A stretch of DNA of 50,265 nucleotides, taken from the NCBI GenBank assembly GCA_964516325.1, contig CAZFAP010000009.1, positions 1 through 50,265 of the forward strand, written 5' to 3'. Positions 1 through 9,673 of the stretch are shown in pieces. The notes below the pieces were generated by a model. The model saw only the letters and a program-made list of their open reading frames with translations, did not search any database and was not told where the DNA came from. This DNA is from CAZFAP01 sp964516325 (GTDB lineage: Bacteria; Auribacterota; JABMQX01). The stretch's first letter is position 1. The number at the start of each line of letters is the position of its first letter. Position numbers and translations under genes: made by a program.

Positions 1-407
1 GAACTCCGTGATCGGTTCTACTTGCAGCTCTTTATCGCGCTTTCTGGGTGCAAAGTCAAGGCGCCATCGGACAGAATGACCAGCCTCACGGAACGCCGCA
101 ATGTCCGGTGGGGGTAGGCGGGCGAGGTGGGACGGGCGCGACGCCCGTGGACTCTCATCGGCAGGATGCCGGCGTCACGACAAAAATCGCAGTTCCACTC
201 ACCGCCGGCGGCCCAGAGCCTCCCGCCCGAGGGCGGGGATCACAGTCTGACGCTGTTTGATGCTTCCGAAACGCTTCATCCTCTGGTATAATTTCGTCCA
301 GGCACATCACAGGGACTCACCGGGTAAGCGTGGCTCATTGAACCCAGCCTGGAAGAGCCTGTGCCGTCCATCAAGGGACAGGCTTCCTTGCGGGGGAAGA
401 GACTGAC
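1..407. other. Non-coding leader region upstream of the vWA operon
   Basis: I see no convincing gene here. The short open frames lack a ribosome-binding site and have no recognisable protein content. The stretch holds GC-rich inverted repeats. The clearest is CCCGCC-CGAG-GGCGGG at 222-237, a 6-bp stem with a tetraloop that is not followed by a T-run. A shorter one, GGGCG-cga-CGCCC, lies near 133-145. An extended -10 promoter lies at 264-292. The hairpin at 222-237 could be the end of an upstream transcript, but this is inference. A MoxR-type ATPase usually precedes a DUF58 gene; if present, it lies outside this window or elsewhere. Confidence 0.5.
264..292 (+). promoter_or_regulatory. Sigma-70-like extended -10 promoter of the vWA operon
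   Basis: A perfect TATAAT at 287-292 is preceded by TGG, giving an extended -10 (TGN-TATAAT). Exactly 17 bases upstream is TTCCGA (264-269), a poor match to TTGACA, as is usual when an extended -10 is present. Transcription would start near 299, about 109 bases before the ATG at 408. The TATAATTTCGTCCAGG core recurs almost unchanged on the - strand near 37457. Confidence 0.55.
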
Positions 408-1304
408 ATGAGCGAACCAGAGAATAAGGCAACTTTTCTTGACCCGAAGATTTTGATGACGCTTTCGGGGATGGAGCTGAAGGCGAGGCTCGTTGTCGAG
501 GGAATCGTTTCGGGTCTTCACAAAAGCCCGTACCACGGGTTCAGCGTGGAGTTTGCGGAACACCGCGAGTACACGCAGGGGGACGAAATCAAGCACATTG
601 ATTGGCGAGTCTATGGAAAGTCAGACCGGCTGTATATAAAGCGGTACGAGGAAGAGACGAATCTGAGGTGCTACATTCTCCTCGATTCGAGCGGTTCGAT
701 GGGGTATCGGTCGGACGGGATGTCGAAGCTGGAGTACGGCGCCCATTTGTCAGCGGCGCTGACGTATCTGATGCTGCGACAGCAGGACTCGGTCGGGCTG
801 GTAACTTTTGACGAGGCGATCCGAAGATACATTCCGCCGCGAAACAGCCCGCAGCACTTGAAAATCATTGTCGAGGAGCTGGAGAAGCTGACCCCCGGAA
901 ACCGGACGAAAGTCTCGCACATTTTTCACGACCTCGCGGAACGCGTGCATCGCAGAGGTCTGATCATTGTCATTTCGGACTTGTTTGACGACCCCAACGA
1001 GGTCCTCGTCAGCCTGCAACATTTTCGGCACAAAAAGCACGAGGTGATCGTATTTCACGTGCTTGATCCCTATGAACTGACGTTCCCGTTCGAGCGTGTT
1101 ACGTTGTTCCGCGGACTGGAGGATGGGCGGCGAGTGCTCACGGAACCGAGCGCGCTGAGGAAGAAGTACCTCGAGCAGGTCAAAGCGTTCGTCGAGAGAC
1201 TGAAGAAGGGCTGCCGCGACAATCGCATTGATTACTTTCAGATTAATACGGAGGAGAATTTCGGACGCGCACTGACCCGTTACCTCGGAACCAGGCGCCG
1301 GTAG
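408..1304 (+). CDS. DUF58 domain protein (MoxR-associated, vWA-like fold)
   Basis: A 298-residue cytoplasmic protein of the DUF58 family. Residues 36-88 carry the family signature: SPYHGFSVEFAEHREY, then GDE..HIDWRVYGKSDRLYIKRYEEETNL. A MIDAS-like DxSxS motif follows at D93/S95/S97 (LLDSSGSMG). The ATG is preceded by a GGGGGAAGAG purine stretch. It is the first gene of a co-directional series, and the next gene starts 31 bases on. Family knowledge: DUF58 proteins are encoded with MoxR AAA ATPases and Bat-type membrane vWA proteins, and are thought to help assemble or activate envelope complexes. No MoxR gene is visible in this window. The family assignment is firm; the target is unknown. Confidence 0.9.
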   Translation: MSEPENKATFLDPKILMTLSGMELKARLVVEGIVSGLHKSPYHGFSVEFAEHREYTQGDEIKHIDWRVYGKSDRLYIKRYEEETNLRCYILLDSSGSMGYRSDGMSKLEYGAHLSAALTYLMLRQQDSVGLVTFDEAIRRYIPPRNSPQHLKIIVEELEKLTPGNRTKVSHIFHDLAERVHRRGLIIVISDLFDDPNEVLVSLQHFRHKKHEVIVFHVLDPYELTFPFERVTLFRGLEDGRRVLTEPSALRKKYLEQVKAFVERLKKGCRDNRIDYFQINTEENFGRALTRYLGTRRR

Positions 1305-1335
1305 GTTTCAACCTTCCGCCGGCGCGAGAAGTCGG

Positions 1336-3588
1336 ATGATGTTCGGTTTATCCTTCTTTAATCCTTCCCTTTTGTGGGGCCTTTCTGCGGCCGCGATACC
1401 GATTTTGGTCCATCTGTTCAACCGGAGGCGATTCCGGACGGTCGCGTGGGCGGCGATGGACTTCCTTATCTCGTCGAACAAGCTGACGTCGCGACGGTTG
1501 AAAATCTTTCAAGCGCTGTTGTTGCTGACGCGAATGGGAATTGTGTCGCTCTTGGTTGTTGGCGTCGCAAGACCGTATTTGATGGGCGATCTGTTTGGCG
1601 GAGTTCTCGCGCGGTCGAAAAGCTCGGCGGTGATCATCCTGGACAATTCCTACAGCATGGGACTGAGGGACGGAAACGAGACGGTTTTTGACGCCGCGAG
1701 AAGGGTGGCGAGCGCGGTGGTCTCGAGCTTCCGGCGAGGCGATTCGCTGACGTGTCTCCTGATGGCGTCGAGACCAAGAATAGTGACGCAAGGGAATCCT
1801 TCTCCGGAAAGCGTGAAGAGATTGATCGAGAAGTCGGAGCCTTCCGACGAGGGGACGGACGTTCTTGCGGCGCTCGTGACGGGACTGGAGATTCTTCAGT
1901 CAGAGAAAAACACGCGAAAAGAGCTTCTCCTGATCACCGATTGCCAGAGAATCGGCTGGCGGGCTGGGAACAAAGCAGGCTGGGAAAAAGTTGCCGGGCT
2001 CCTCTCCCAGGCGACGGTGAAGCCGCGAATGTACGTGATTGATGTCTCGAGGCAGCCGGGGGAGAACGTGACTGTGGACTCGGTCCGGCTGCCCGCGTAT
2101 CCGTGCGGGGTCGGGAAGAAATACATGGTTGAGGCGAGCGCGCGGTCGCCCGCGGCAAGGGCTCGGGGGCGGCCAATTTTCACCCTGTTTCTCGACGACG
2201 GAAAGAGGGAAGTCGCAAGAGCGGAAGGGAGCGAGTTCAGGGACGGCGTTTCGACGGCAAGACTGATTCTTTCGGTGGACTCGCCCGGCTCACACTGGGG
2301 GAAGGTCGAGATTCAGCCTGATTCCTTGAACGCCGACAACGAGCGGTATTTCACTTTTGAGGCGAGACGTTCAGTCCCGATTCTGTGCGTTGACGGGGCG
2401 GCAGCGCCCGACCGGTTCGAGAGTGGAATCGCGTATTTGACCTACGCCTTCGCCCCGGAGAAAGGGATGGAAGTGGCGGAAGGGGTTTCCAATGTGCTTG
2501 ATCCAAAGGTTGTGACCGTCGAGCAATTTGTGAGCGAGGACCTGGGGCAATACGCCATCGTGGTCCTGGCGAACGTGCGGTCCATTTCGGAAAGGATGTA
2601 CGAGAACCTGGAGAACTTTGTGGCGAATGGCGGCGGTCTGATGGTTCTGCTGGGGGACAAGGTTGATGCAGCCGAATATTCGGAGAGGTACGCATCCTCG
2701 ACAGGATCGTTTTTGCCATGCCGAGTCGGCCCCGCGAAAGGAGAACTCGCACCTGCGGAGGGAAAAGAGGAAGGGAAGGAGGTTTACCGGATTTCGAAAT
2801 CGGAAATGGATTCCAGTCATCCTGCGATGGCTGCATTCAAAGACGGCGCCGGCGGAGACCTCTCGACGGCGAAATTCCACCGGTTTTTCACCGTCCAACC
2901 GGACGCGGCTGACACGGACGCGCGGGTATTGGCGAGATTCACGGACGGCTCGCCGTGCCTGATCGAGAAGAGGTTTGGGCAGGGCAGAACGGTCCTGTTC
3001 ACGTCGAGCTGCGACCTGAAGTGGACGAACTTGCCCCTGAAACCGGCGTTCGTACCTCTGATGCACCGGCTGGCGTACTACCTGGTGAGCGGAGTGGACG
3101 AGAGGTTCAACCTGACCGTCGGCGAGAAGATTGTGCAGGGACTGAGAGCAGAGGCAGCATCGCGTCCGGCGACGATGACCAACCCGCTCGGCGAGTCATT
3201 CAAGGTGATTGCGGCAAAAGGCGACGCGGGAGAAGACGAGGCGAAAACCGAGCCGTTCATCACCTTCGAGCAGACAAGCGGAGCGGGGATTTACACCTTG
3301 AGCATTTCAGAAGCTCCCGGAAAAGGGAACGCGGAAGGGAAAGAAGAGGTCAAATACTTTGCAGTGAATGTGGACACGGAAGAGAGCGATATTTCGGTCG
3401 TGGAGGAAGGCGCCGTCAGGGGGCTCATCGGAGCGAAGGAACTGACGTATTTGAAGGGGGACGAAGCGGCTGTTAGAGCCATCGAGCGGATAAGGCACGG
3501 AAGAGAAATCTGGAGATTTTTCCTGATAGGGGTTTTCCTGTTTCTGGTGGTGGAGTCGGTGCTGGCAAGACACATTGATAAGGGGTGA
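1336..3588 (+). CDS. BatA-type membrane protein with vWA domain
   Basis: A 750-residue membrane protein. It begins with the BatA N-terminal signature: FFNPSLLWGLSAAAIPILVHLFNRR (about residues 7-31) is the first membrane segment, and a second lies at about 58-80. The vWA domain starts after residue 97 with a MIDAS motif at D103 (ILDNSYSMG). The middle half (about 340-640) resembles the glutamine-amidotransferase-like region found in large planctomycetal Bat proteins. A last membrane segment lies near 725-745 (RFFLIGVFLFLVVESVL). Two ATG codons in tandem (1336 and 1339) are possible starts; the ribosome-binding site is weak. Together with the DUF58 gene before it and the vWA gene after it, this is a classical Bat-like arrangement. 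No client protein is identifiable. Confidence 0.85.
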   Translation: MMFGLSFFNPSLLWGLSAAAIPILVHLFNRRRFRTVAWAAMDFLISSNKLTSRRLKIFQALLLLTRMGIVSLLVVGVARPYLMGDLFGGVLARSKSSAVIILDNSYSMGLRDGNETVFDAARRVASAVVSSFRRGDSLTCLLMASRPRIVTQGNPSPESVKRLIEKSEPSDEGTDVLAALVTGLEILQSEKNTRKELLLITDCQRIGWRAGNKAGWEKVAGLLSQATVKPRMYVIDVSRQPGENVTVDSVRLPAYPCGVGKKYMVEASARSPAARARGRPIFTLFLDDGKREVARAEGSEFRDGVSTARLILSVDSPGSHWGKVEIQPDSLNADNERYFTFEARRSVPILCVDGAAAPDRFESGIAYLTYAFAPEKGMEVAEGVSNVLDPKVVTVEQFVSEDLGQYAIVVLANVRSISERMYENLENFVANGGGLMVLLGDKVDAAEYSERYASSTGSFLPCRVGPAKGELAPAEGKEEGKEVYRISKSEMDSSHPAMAAFKDGAGGDLSTAKFHRFFTVQPDAADTDARVLARFTDGSPCLIEKRFGQGRTVLFTSSCDLKWTNLPLKPAFVPLMHRLAYYLVSGVDERFNLTVGEKIVQGLRAEAASRPATMTNPLGESFKVIAAKGDAGEDEAKTEPFITFEQTSGAGIYTLSISEAPGKGNAEGKEEVKYFAVNVDTEESDISVVEEGAVRGLIGAKELTYLKGDEAAVRAIERIRHGREIWRFFLIGVFLFLVVESVLARHIDKG

Positions 3589-3653
3589 AGTCTGGAGCTG
3601 CGCGAAGAGGCGCGGAGAACTGGAAAGCATCGTCCGGAGCAGCGGCCTGACGG

Positions 3654-6119
3654 ATGAGATTTGGGCCTGAAACAATGATTTTGAGTGTTCCGTTGAAAAA
3701 CTTCAGCGTCGTCGCCGAAGAGACGAAAAGGGAGTTCGTTTTCGGGACGCCTATGGGGATGACGGCGTTCGCGGTTCTGATGTGCGCCGCGACGGTGCTC
3801 ATTCTTTTCTTTTACGGGCGCGACCTGAGAACAAAAACGACCAAACAAAAGATTGTGTTGTGGGGGCTGCGGCTTCTGGGACTGCTGTGCCTGGCGACCT
3901 TGCTGCTCGAGCCGACGATGGCCTGGAAAAGGACCCACCGAGAGGAGGCAAGCGTAATCGTGTTGCTCGATGCTTCAGGAAGTATGGGACTGACTGACAA
4001 GGAGCTAAATCCCGATACCCGCTTCGAGATGGCGAAGAGGCACAACCTGCTGACCGATGACCAGTTGCGGGACGCACAGAGCGGCAAGCCCAGGAGCGAC
4101 ATCCTCACTGCCCAGCAGAACAAGGAGGTTGACGGGCTGACGAGGATGGCGACAGTCATAGATTTCCTGCAATGGCAAAGTGGGGAATTCCCAAAAAGGC
4201 TCGGCGACCAACTCCGGATCAAATGGCTGCGATTCGGGGCAGCCGTGGAAGAAATATCGCCTTCGGCTTTGCTCGGGAATCCGGCTCGGACCGACAACGT
4301 GATTCTGGAGGCAAATCGCGGCGGCGCCGCGACGGATATTTCGGCGGCGCTGGGTTCCGTTGAGAAATCATCGGCGACCGAAAGAGTTGTTGGGGCGGTC
4401 TTGATCACGGACGGGGACTGGAATTCCGGCAGCGACCCCCTCATCGCGGCGAGTAAGTTGCAGTCGGCAGGCGTTCCGGTATTCTGTCTGGGGGTGGGGA
4501 ACCCGAATGAGGTGAGGGATATCGAAATTGTGGATGTGAAAGCCAAGAAATCCGTTTACCTGAGAGATACCGTGGCGGTCGGCGTCGAACTGAAGTGGAG
4601 TGGTTATGAGGAGAAATCGGTCGCGGTCGTTCTCAGGCAGAGCGGGGCGGTATTGCAGGAGAAAAGAACCGAATTGAAGAAGGGCGCCAAATCCGAAACG
4701 GTGTCGCTGCAATTCGTTCCGCAGCAGGTCGGCGTGGTGGTGTGCACGGTGGAGGCGCTGCCGGAACCGGATGAGGTCAGAACCGATAACAACCGCAAGA
4801 CCTTCGAGGTGGAGGTTACACGGGCCAAGAAGAAGGTCCTTCTGGTCGAGAAATTCCCCCGCTGGGAATGGCGATTTCTGAAAAACGCGATTTTCCTGGA
4901 CCCGGACTTTGACTTGACGTGCCTTTTGCTCAACGGGATGGGGCGGCCCTCCGAAGGAGAAATGTACATCACGTCGTTCCCTTCGACGAAAAAAGAGCTG
5001 TACGAGTTTGAGGTCATCATTTTCGGCGATGTGCCTGCGTCGGATTTCACGCCTCAGCAGCTCGAGTTGGTGGCTTCCTACGTCGAAGAGATGGGCGCCC
5101 CGTTCATCATGATAGCCGGGGATGAGTACGCGCCGTGGAGTTACGGCGGGACGGCAATCGAGAAACTCTTGCCGCTGTTTCTGGACGCGAGTCCGAAAGG
5201 AAAGACCGGCGTTCTTTTCGACAAGGGATTCAATCTGGAGCTGACCGCCGACGGCTGGGACAGCCCCATCATGCAGCTTTCCGATGTGCCGGAGGACAAC
5301 AGCAGGGTATGGATGGACATGCCGCCGTCTTATTGGTGCGCGTCGGTGGAGAGGGCAAAGGCTGGAGCGACGGTTCTGGCGGTTCACCCCCTTCTCACGA
5401 ACAGCTACGGGAAGCTTCCGCTCGTCGCAACCCAGCACTACGGCAACGGGAAGACGCTGCTGATAGGTCTCGACAGCACGTGGAGGTGGCGACTTGGGCA
5501 TGGCGACATCGTCCATTATAGATTCTGGGGAAACGTGCTGCGGTGGATGGTGGCGGCGCCGCTCGAGGGAAAAGGAAAATACGTAACGCTCTCTTCTGAC
5601 AAGGAAAAGTACCAGGTCGGTGAAACGGCGACCGTCTATGCGAAGGTCGTGGATAAGGAATATTTCCCCCTCAGCAAAGGCGAGGTATTCGTGGAGGTCA
5701 CGGATACCTACGGCAGAAGCGAAAGGCAGCCGATGGAGTTGACCGACGAGAAAAAGGGGATGTATCAGTTGAAGTACCCAATTCGGGCGTCAGGGGTCTA
5801 TCGCCTGCAGAGCGCCGTGCCGAGCCTCGGCGAGGAAGGTTTCCAGGCGGCGATAAAGATTAGCGGGGAATCCGTTTCCCTGGAGCAGAATAGTCTCCAG
5901 ATGAACAGGAAGGTATTGGAACGAATTGCGGCAAAGGCCGGTGGAGCGTTCCACACGATGGAGACCGCATCTTCAATTCCCGAACAGATTCCCTATTCGG
6001 AGCGCGAGATGACCGACGTGAAGATGCAGGGGCTGTGGGATAGTTCGTACGCGATCATTGCGTTTGTGGGGATTATGACGCTGGAGTGGATTTTGAGAAA
6101 GAAGAAGGGATACGTCTGA
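3654..6119 (+). CDS. Membrane vWA protein with glutamine-amidotransferase-like region
   Basis: An 821-residue membrane protein. Two N-terminal membrane segments (about 36-54 and 68-86) are followed by a vWA domain with MIDAS motif at D106 (VLLDASGSMG). The conserved downstream MIDAS elements appear as a threonine in GGAATDISAAL and an aspartate in LITDGDWNSG. About residues 390-610 look like the class-I glutamine-amidotransferase-like fold that accompanies these proteins, seen in the strand KKVLLVEKFPRWEWRFLKNA and the motif GKTLLIGLDSTWRWR. One C-terminal membrane helix sits near 795-812. A later ATG at 3675 would shorten the N-terminus by seven residues; neither start has a strong ribosome-binding site. 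The gene ends 8 bases before the next start, so translational coupling is likely. Confidence 0.82.
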   Translation: MRFGPETMILSVPLKNFSVVAEETKREFVFGTPMGMTAFAVLMCAATVLILFFYGRDLRTKTTKQKIVLWGLRLLGLLCLATLLLEPTMAWKRTHREEASVIVLLDASGSMGLTDKELNPDTRFEMAKRHNLLTDDQLRDAQSGKPRSDILTAQQNKEVDGLTRMATVIDFLQWQSGEFPKRLGDQLRIKWLRFGAAVEEISPSALLGNPARTDNVILEANRGGAATDISAALGSVEKSSATERVVGAVLITDGDWNSGSDPLIAASKLQSAGVPVFCLGVGNPNEVRDIEIVDVKAKKSVYLRDTVAVGVELKWSGYEEKSVAVVLRQSGAVLQEKRTELKKGAKSETVSLQFVPQQVGVVVCTVEALPEPDEVRTDNNRKTFEVEVTRAKKKVLLVEKFPRWEWRFLKNAIFLDPDFDLTCLLLNGMGRPSEGEMYITSFPSTKKELYEFEVIIFGDVPASDFTPQQLELVASYVEEMGAPFIMIAGDEYAPWSYGGTAIEKLLPLFLDASPKGKTGVLFDKGFNLELTADGWDSPIMQLSDVPEDNSRVWMDMPPSYWCASVERAKAGATVLAVHPLLTNSYGKLPLVATQHYGNGKTLLIGLDSTWRWRLGHGDIVHYRFWGNVLRWMVAAPLEGKGKYVTLSSDKEKYQVGETATVYAKVVDKEYFPLSKGEVFVEVTDTYGRSERQPMELTDEKKGMYQLKYPIRASGVYRLQSAVPSLGEEGFQAAIKISGESVSLEQNSLQMNRKVLERIAAKAGGAFHTMETASSIPEQIPYSEREMTDVKMQGLWDSSYAIIAFVGIMTLEWILRKKKGYV

Positions 6120-6127
6120 GGAGGACA

Positions 6128-9100
6128 ATGGAGATGGCGAACGGCGCCGATTCATGGGTTGCGCACATGCCGCGGGAGCTCGTCGAGAAATTCGCAGCCG
6201 CCCGGAGGCGGGTGCGCCTGGTCATCCTGGCGAAAGGATGGACGCTGCTTCTCTTCGCACTTTGCATGAGTGTGGGGGCGAGCATCGTTCTGGACAGGTT
6301 GTTCTTTCTGGAGTCGCCGTACAGGTTAGCGCTTTTTCTGGCGTGCTTGGTCGCGGTGGGAGGTTTCCTGATCGGCTTTTTGGTCCTCCCGTTACTGCGG
6401 AGGATATCGGCTCGTGGAATCGCGCGGTCGCTCGAGGAAAAGCATCCGGAGCTTGGCGACCTATTGCTGAGCACGGTGGAGCTTTCGGAGCAACTCGCCA
6501 ACGGGGAGAGGTACACATCGGAGCAAATGATTGCCGCCGTCTCGCGGGAGACGGCGAGGAGGACGCGCACGATTGATTTCCGGTCGGCGGTGCCTTTCTC
6601 CGTCGTGCGCAAGCCCCTGCTCATCACTCTCGGAATTGTGTGCCCTCTCGCCCTGTACTGCTATTTCTGGCCCATGGTCGCGGCAAACGTTGTCGAGAGG
6701 GTGCTTTACCCGTACTCCGGTCCCCCGCCGTTGACTTTCACGGAGTTGATTATCTCCCCGGGAGACGCCAAGGTCCCGACAGGGGCCGACCTCGCGATCA
6801 AGGGCATGGCGACGGGAAAGGTCCCCGAGAAAGGACTTTTGTACTTGAGACGAAAGGGAGGCGGTTGGCAGAAGACGCTCCTCAGAAAGAGGGGCGGGGG
6901 AGAGTTCCGGTACACATTGAAGGGACTTGTTGCCCCGGTGAGCTATGCAATGAAGGTCGGGGATGCGAGGTCGGACACGTTCAGGATTTCGGTTTCGGAC
7001 CGGCCGGTGATTGTCGGAATCGAGGTCAACTACACCTATCCCGAATACACGGGTCGCCCCGCTGAGAAAGAAAGCGAGGGGGGAGACATTGCGGCAGTGA
7101 GAGGGAGCAGGGTGCAAATTACGGCGAACGCCAACAAACCGCTGGAAAGCGCAAAGCTGAGATTCGGCGACGGGACGCAGAGCCTCGTTTCCATCCGCGG
7201 TTCCACGATTGTATCCCAGGCGCTCGAGGTGAAGACGGACGACAGCTACTCGTTTGAACTGGTGGACACGGACGGCTTCTCGAACGTAGAAACCATCTCG
7301 TACCGGATTCATGCCGTCGAGGACAAACCGCCGGTCGTGGCGATTACAAAGCCGGAGAGATATTCGGACGCAATGCCCGACGAAATCGTCGCCGTTGGCT
7401 TCCGAGCGGTGGACGACTTCGGAAACGAGAAGGTTTGGCTCGAATACACGATTCGGAGCGGCGAACTCAAGGAGGAGAAAGATACGGTTCCGGGGGAGGA
7501 GAGGAAAGGCATCCTGCCGATTAACATCGGCGAGGAAAGGGCAACCGAAGTTGAAGGCGAGTACGCGCTTTCGCTGGCGGGTCTGGGGGCGAAGGTCGGT
7601 GAAATCGTCGTTCTTCGCGCTGTCTCGGAGGACAACAATCTGCTCAGCGGCCCCGGCAGGGGTGTCTCCGCGGAACACACCATCCGGATTGTGTCGAGTG
7701 ACGCTTCGTTCCGAAAGATCGAGCAGGAACAGCAAGACCTGACCCGGAGGCTGTTGCGATTGCTAAGCCAGCAGAAAGAAAACAAGAAGACAGTTGACAG
7801 CCTGCTGGAGAGCCTGAAGGGAAAGGAGACTCCTTCGGAAGGCGAGAAAGGCGCCCTCGACGAGGCAAAGTCCATTCAGCGAACGATCGAGGATTCGGGT
7901 CGGCAGCTCGCGGAAGATTTCGCCGGGACGCTGGAGAGGATGAGAACAAGCCCAATGATTCAGCCCCGGAGCGTTATCGAAATGGCGGATGTGACGCGGG
8001 CGTTGGGGAATGTCTCCGCCAAGGAAATGCCAGAAGCCACGCAAACAGCGTCGGAGGCAGCCGCGAGCCAGGAGGCGAAAGGCAGACAGGAGAAATTGAG
8101 CGAGACCTCTGCCTTGCAGGAGAAAATCATCAAAGCCCTCGAGCAGGCGGCGGGGGAATTCGCCAAGCTCCAGGACGAGCAAAAGATGCTGAGTCTCGCG
8201 GACGCGGCGAGCAAGCTGGCCAGAGAACAGGAGACAGCGCGGGCTCAAACGGCGGCGGCAATTCCGGAGCTTGCGGGGTTGTTCCCTGAGAAATTGACCG
8301 AGGAGCAAAAACGAAGGTTGAAGAAACTGGTGGAAGCGCAGGAAAAGCTCAGGGGAAAGCTGTCCGAATTCGAGGAGAGACTCCGGACACTCCGAAAGCA
8401 ACTGGAATACGCCAACGCGAGCGAGGCGCAAATGATTGCGTCGGCTCTGAAATACTTCGAGCAGGGAGCGCAGCCGGGTTCGCTAAGCATACCGAAAGAC
8501 GCGAGCGACGCCGTCGAGGCGCTCCGCGCGAATCATCTCCACAAAGGGGTGGGATCGCAGACGCGAGTCTATGAATCTCTGTTGAAGTTGGCGGAGGAAT
8601 TCCGGAAGGCGCAAGCCGCCAGGCTTCAGGGGGAGTTCTCGAACACGGCGCAGGGACTTCAACTCCAGGAACCGGAGATAGACCAACTCATCGAGATTCA
8701 GAAGGGAATCATCGGCCAGACCGAGAAGCTTCCAAAAGAGACCGATGAAAAGGGAGTGGAGGGGACGGCAATCCGAAACTTCGAGAACATTGGGGAGTTG
8801 CAGAAGGACCTCCGGAGGAGAACGGGTAATTTCCGGGCGATTCTCGAAGAGATTTTCCAGAATCTGGTTCTGATGGAAATTGACCCTGTAACGCCGTTGA
8901 AAGAGTCAGAAAAGGCGATGGGCGGAGCTACGGAAAACCTGGGCAGATTGAAAGCAGGAGCGGCACTCACCCAGGAGACGAATTCGCTCCGAAACCTTGA
9001 GAAAGCACGGGATGAATTGGCGAAAGCGATGGCGCGGATGATGGCCAACGCCAATTTGCAGCAGGCGATGCGTGCGATGTCGGTGGTCGAGAGAATGATT

Positions 9101-9640
9101 GTCGAGCAGAAAAAGGTGAACGACGGCACCGCCAGGCTCGACAAGGACGCCTCCGAAAAGAAAGCGATGACGGACCCCATGCTGGAGGCTCTCCGACAGC
9201 TCGTGAATCAGCAGACTGCGCTGAAAGATCGGGCAACGTCCCTGAAGAACTATCTGAAAATGATGACGAAGGCGGGAGAAATGATGGGGGAGTCGGAGAA
9301 TCTTCTCAAAAACAAGCAGACCGGACAGCAGACGCAGAAGGTTCAGGGGCAGATATTGGAGCTCCTGGTTCAGATGCTGGTCAGTCTCCGGGCGGAAGCG
9401 AACGCCCAGGCTCAGGCGATGGGGTTGCCCGGCAGCAGTGGGACGGGAGCTCATGGAGGCATAGTGACGGAACCAATCCTGAGAGCGGTTCCCGAGATGT
9501 TGAATGACCGATGGGCGAACCTGCCACCGAGAATGAAGCAGGAGCTTCTGGAGGCGTGGGAAGAGACGTTCTCGCCGGAGTTCCGGGAGCTTATCGCTCT
9601 ATACTACAAGCAGCTCTCGGGAAAGCAAGGTTCACGTTGA
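6128..9640 (+). CDS. DUF4175-like large coiled-coil membrane protein
   Basis: A 1170-residue protein. I place the start at the ATG at 6128 because a GAGGAGGA ribosome-binding site sits just upstream and overlaps the stop of the previous gene. An in-frame ATG at 6086 would overlap that gene and lacks such a site. The N-terminal 190 residues hold three membrane segments. Residues of about 200-550 are beta-rich periplasmic-type domains. From about 540 to 1130 the chain is Glu/Lys/Gln/Ala-rich and strongly helical, consistent with long coiled coils (for example around KIEQEQQDLTRRLLRLLSQQ). This matches the DUF4175-type protein that follows Bat genes in planctomycetes and some proteobacteria. A structural or tethering role in the envelope is inferred, not shown. 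Confidence 0.72.
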   Translation: MEMANGADSWVAHMPRELVEKFAAARRRVRLVILAKGWTLLLFALCMSVGASIVLDRLFFLESPYRLALFLACLVAVGGFLIGFLVLPLLRRISARGIARSLEEKHPELGDLLLSTVELSEQLANGERYTSEQMIAAVSRETARRTRTIDFRSAVPFSVVRKPLLITLGIVCPLALYCYFWPMVAANVVERVLYPYSGPPPLTFTELIISPGDAKVPTGADLAIKGMATGKVPEKGLLYLRRKGGGWQKTLLRKRGGGEFRYTLKGLVAPVSYAMKVGDARSDTFRISVSDRPVIVGIEVNYTYPEYTGRPAEKESEGGDIAAVRGSRVQITANANKPLESAKLRFGDGTQSLVSIRGSTIVSQALEVKTDDSYSFELVDTDGFSNVETISYRIHAVEDKPPVVAITKPERYSDAMPDEIVAVGFRAVDDFGNEKVWLEYTIRSGELKEEKDTVPGEERKGILPINIGEERATEVEGEYALSLAGLGAKVGEIVVLRAVSEDNNLLSGPGRGVSAEHTIRIVSSDASFRKIEQEQQDLTRRLLRLLSQQKENKKTVDSLLESLKGKETPSEGEKGALDEAKSIQRTIEDSGRQLAEDFAGTLERMRTSPMIQPRSVIEMADVTRALGNVSAKEMPEATQTASEAAASQEAKGRQEKLSETSALQEKIIKALEQAAGEFAKLQDEQKMLSLADAASKLAREQETARAQTAAAIPELAGLFPEKLTEEQKRRLKKLVEAQEKLRGKLSEFEERLRTLRKQLEYANASEAQMIASALKYFEQGAQPGSLSIPKDASDAVEALRANHLHKGVGSQTRVYESLLKLAEEFRKAQAARLQGEFSNTAQGLQLQEPEIDQLIEIQKGIIGQTEKLPKETDEKGVEGTAIRNFENIGELQKDLRRRTGNFRAILEEIFQNLVLMEIDPVTPLKESEKAMGGATENLGRLKAGAALTQETNSLRNLEKARDELAKAMARMMANANLQQAMRAMSVVERMIVEQKKVNDGTARLDKDASEKKAMTDPMLEALRQLVNQQTALKDRATSLKNYLKMMTKAGEMMGESENLLKNKQTGQQTQKVQGQILELLVQMLVSLRAEANAQAQAMGLPGSSGTGAHGGIVTEPILRAVPEMLNDRWANLPPRMKQELLEAWEETFSPEFRELIALYYKQLSGKQGSR

Positions 9641-9673
9641 GTGGGCCCTCGTGTCAACCCGCGGAGAAGGAGG

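Noticed and set aside
48..260. Open frame of 70 residues on the + strand at the left edge
   Set aside because: No ribosome-binding site, Gly/Arg/Pro-rich composition typical of random GC-rich DNA, and it spans inverted repeats.
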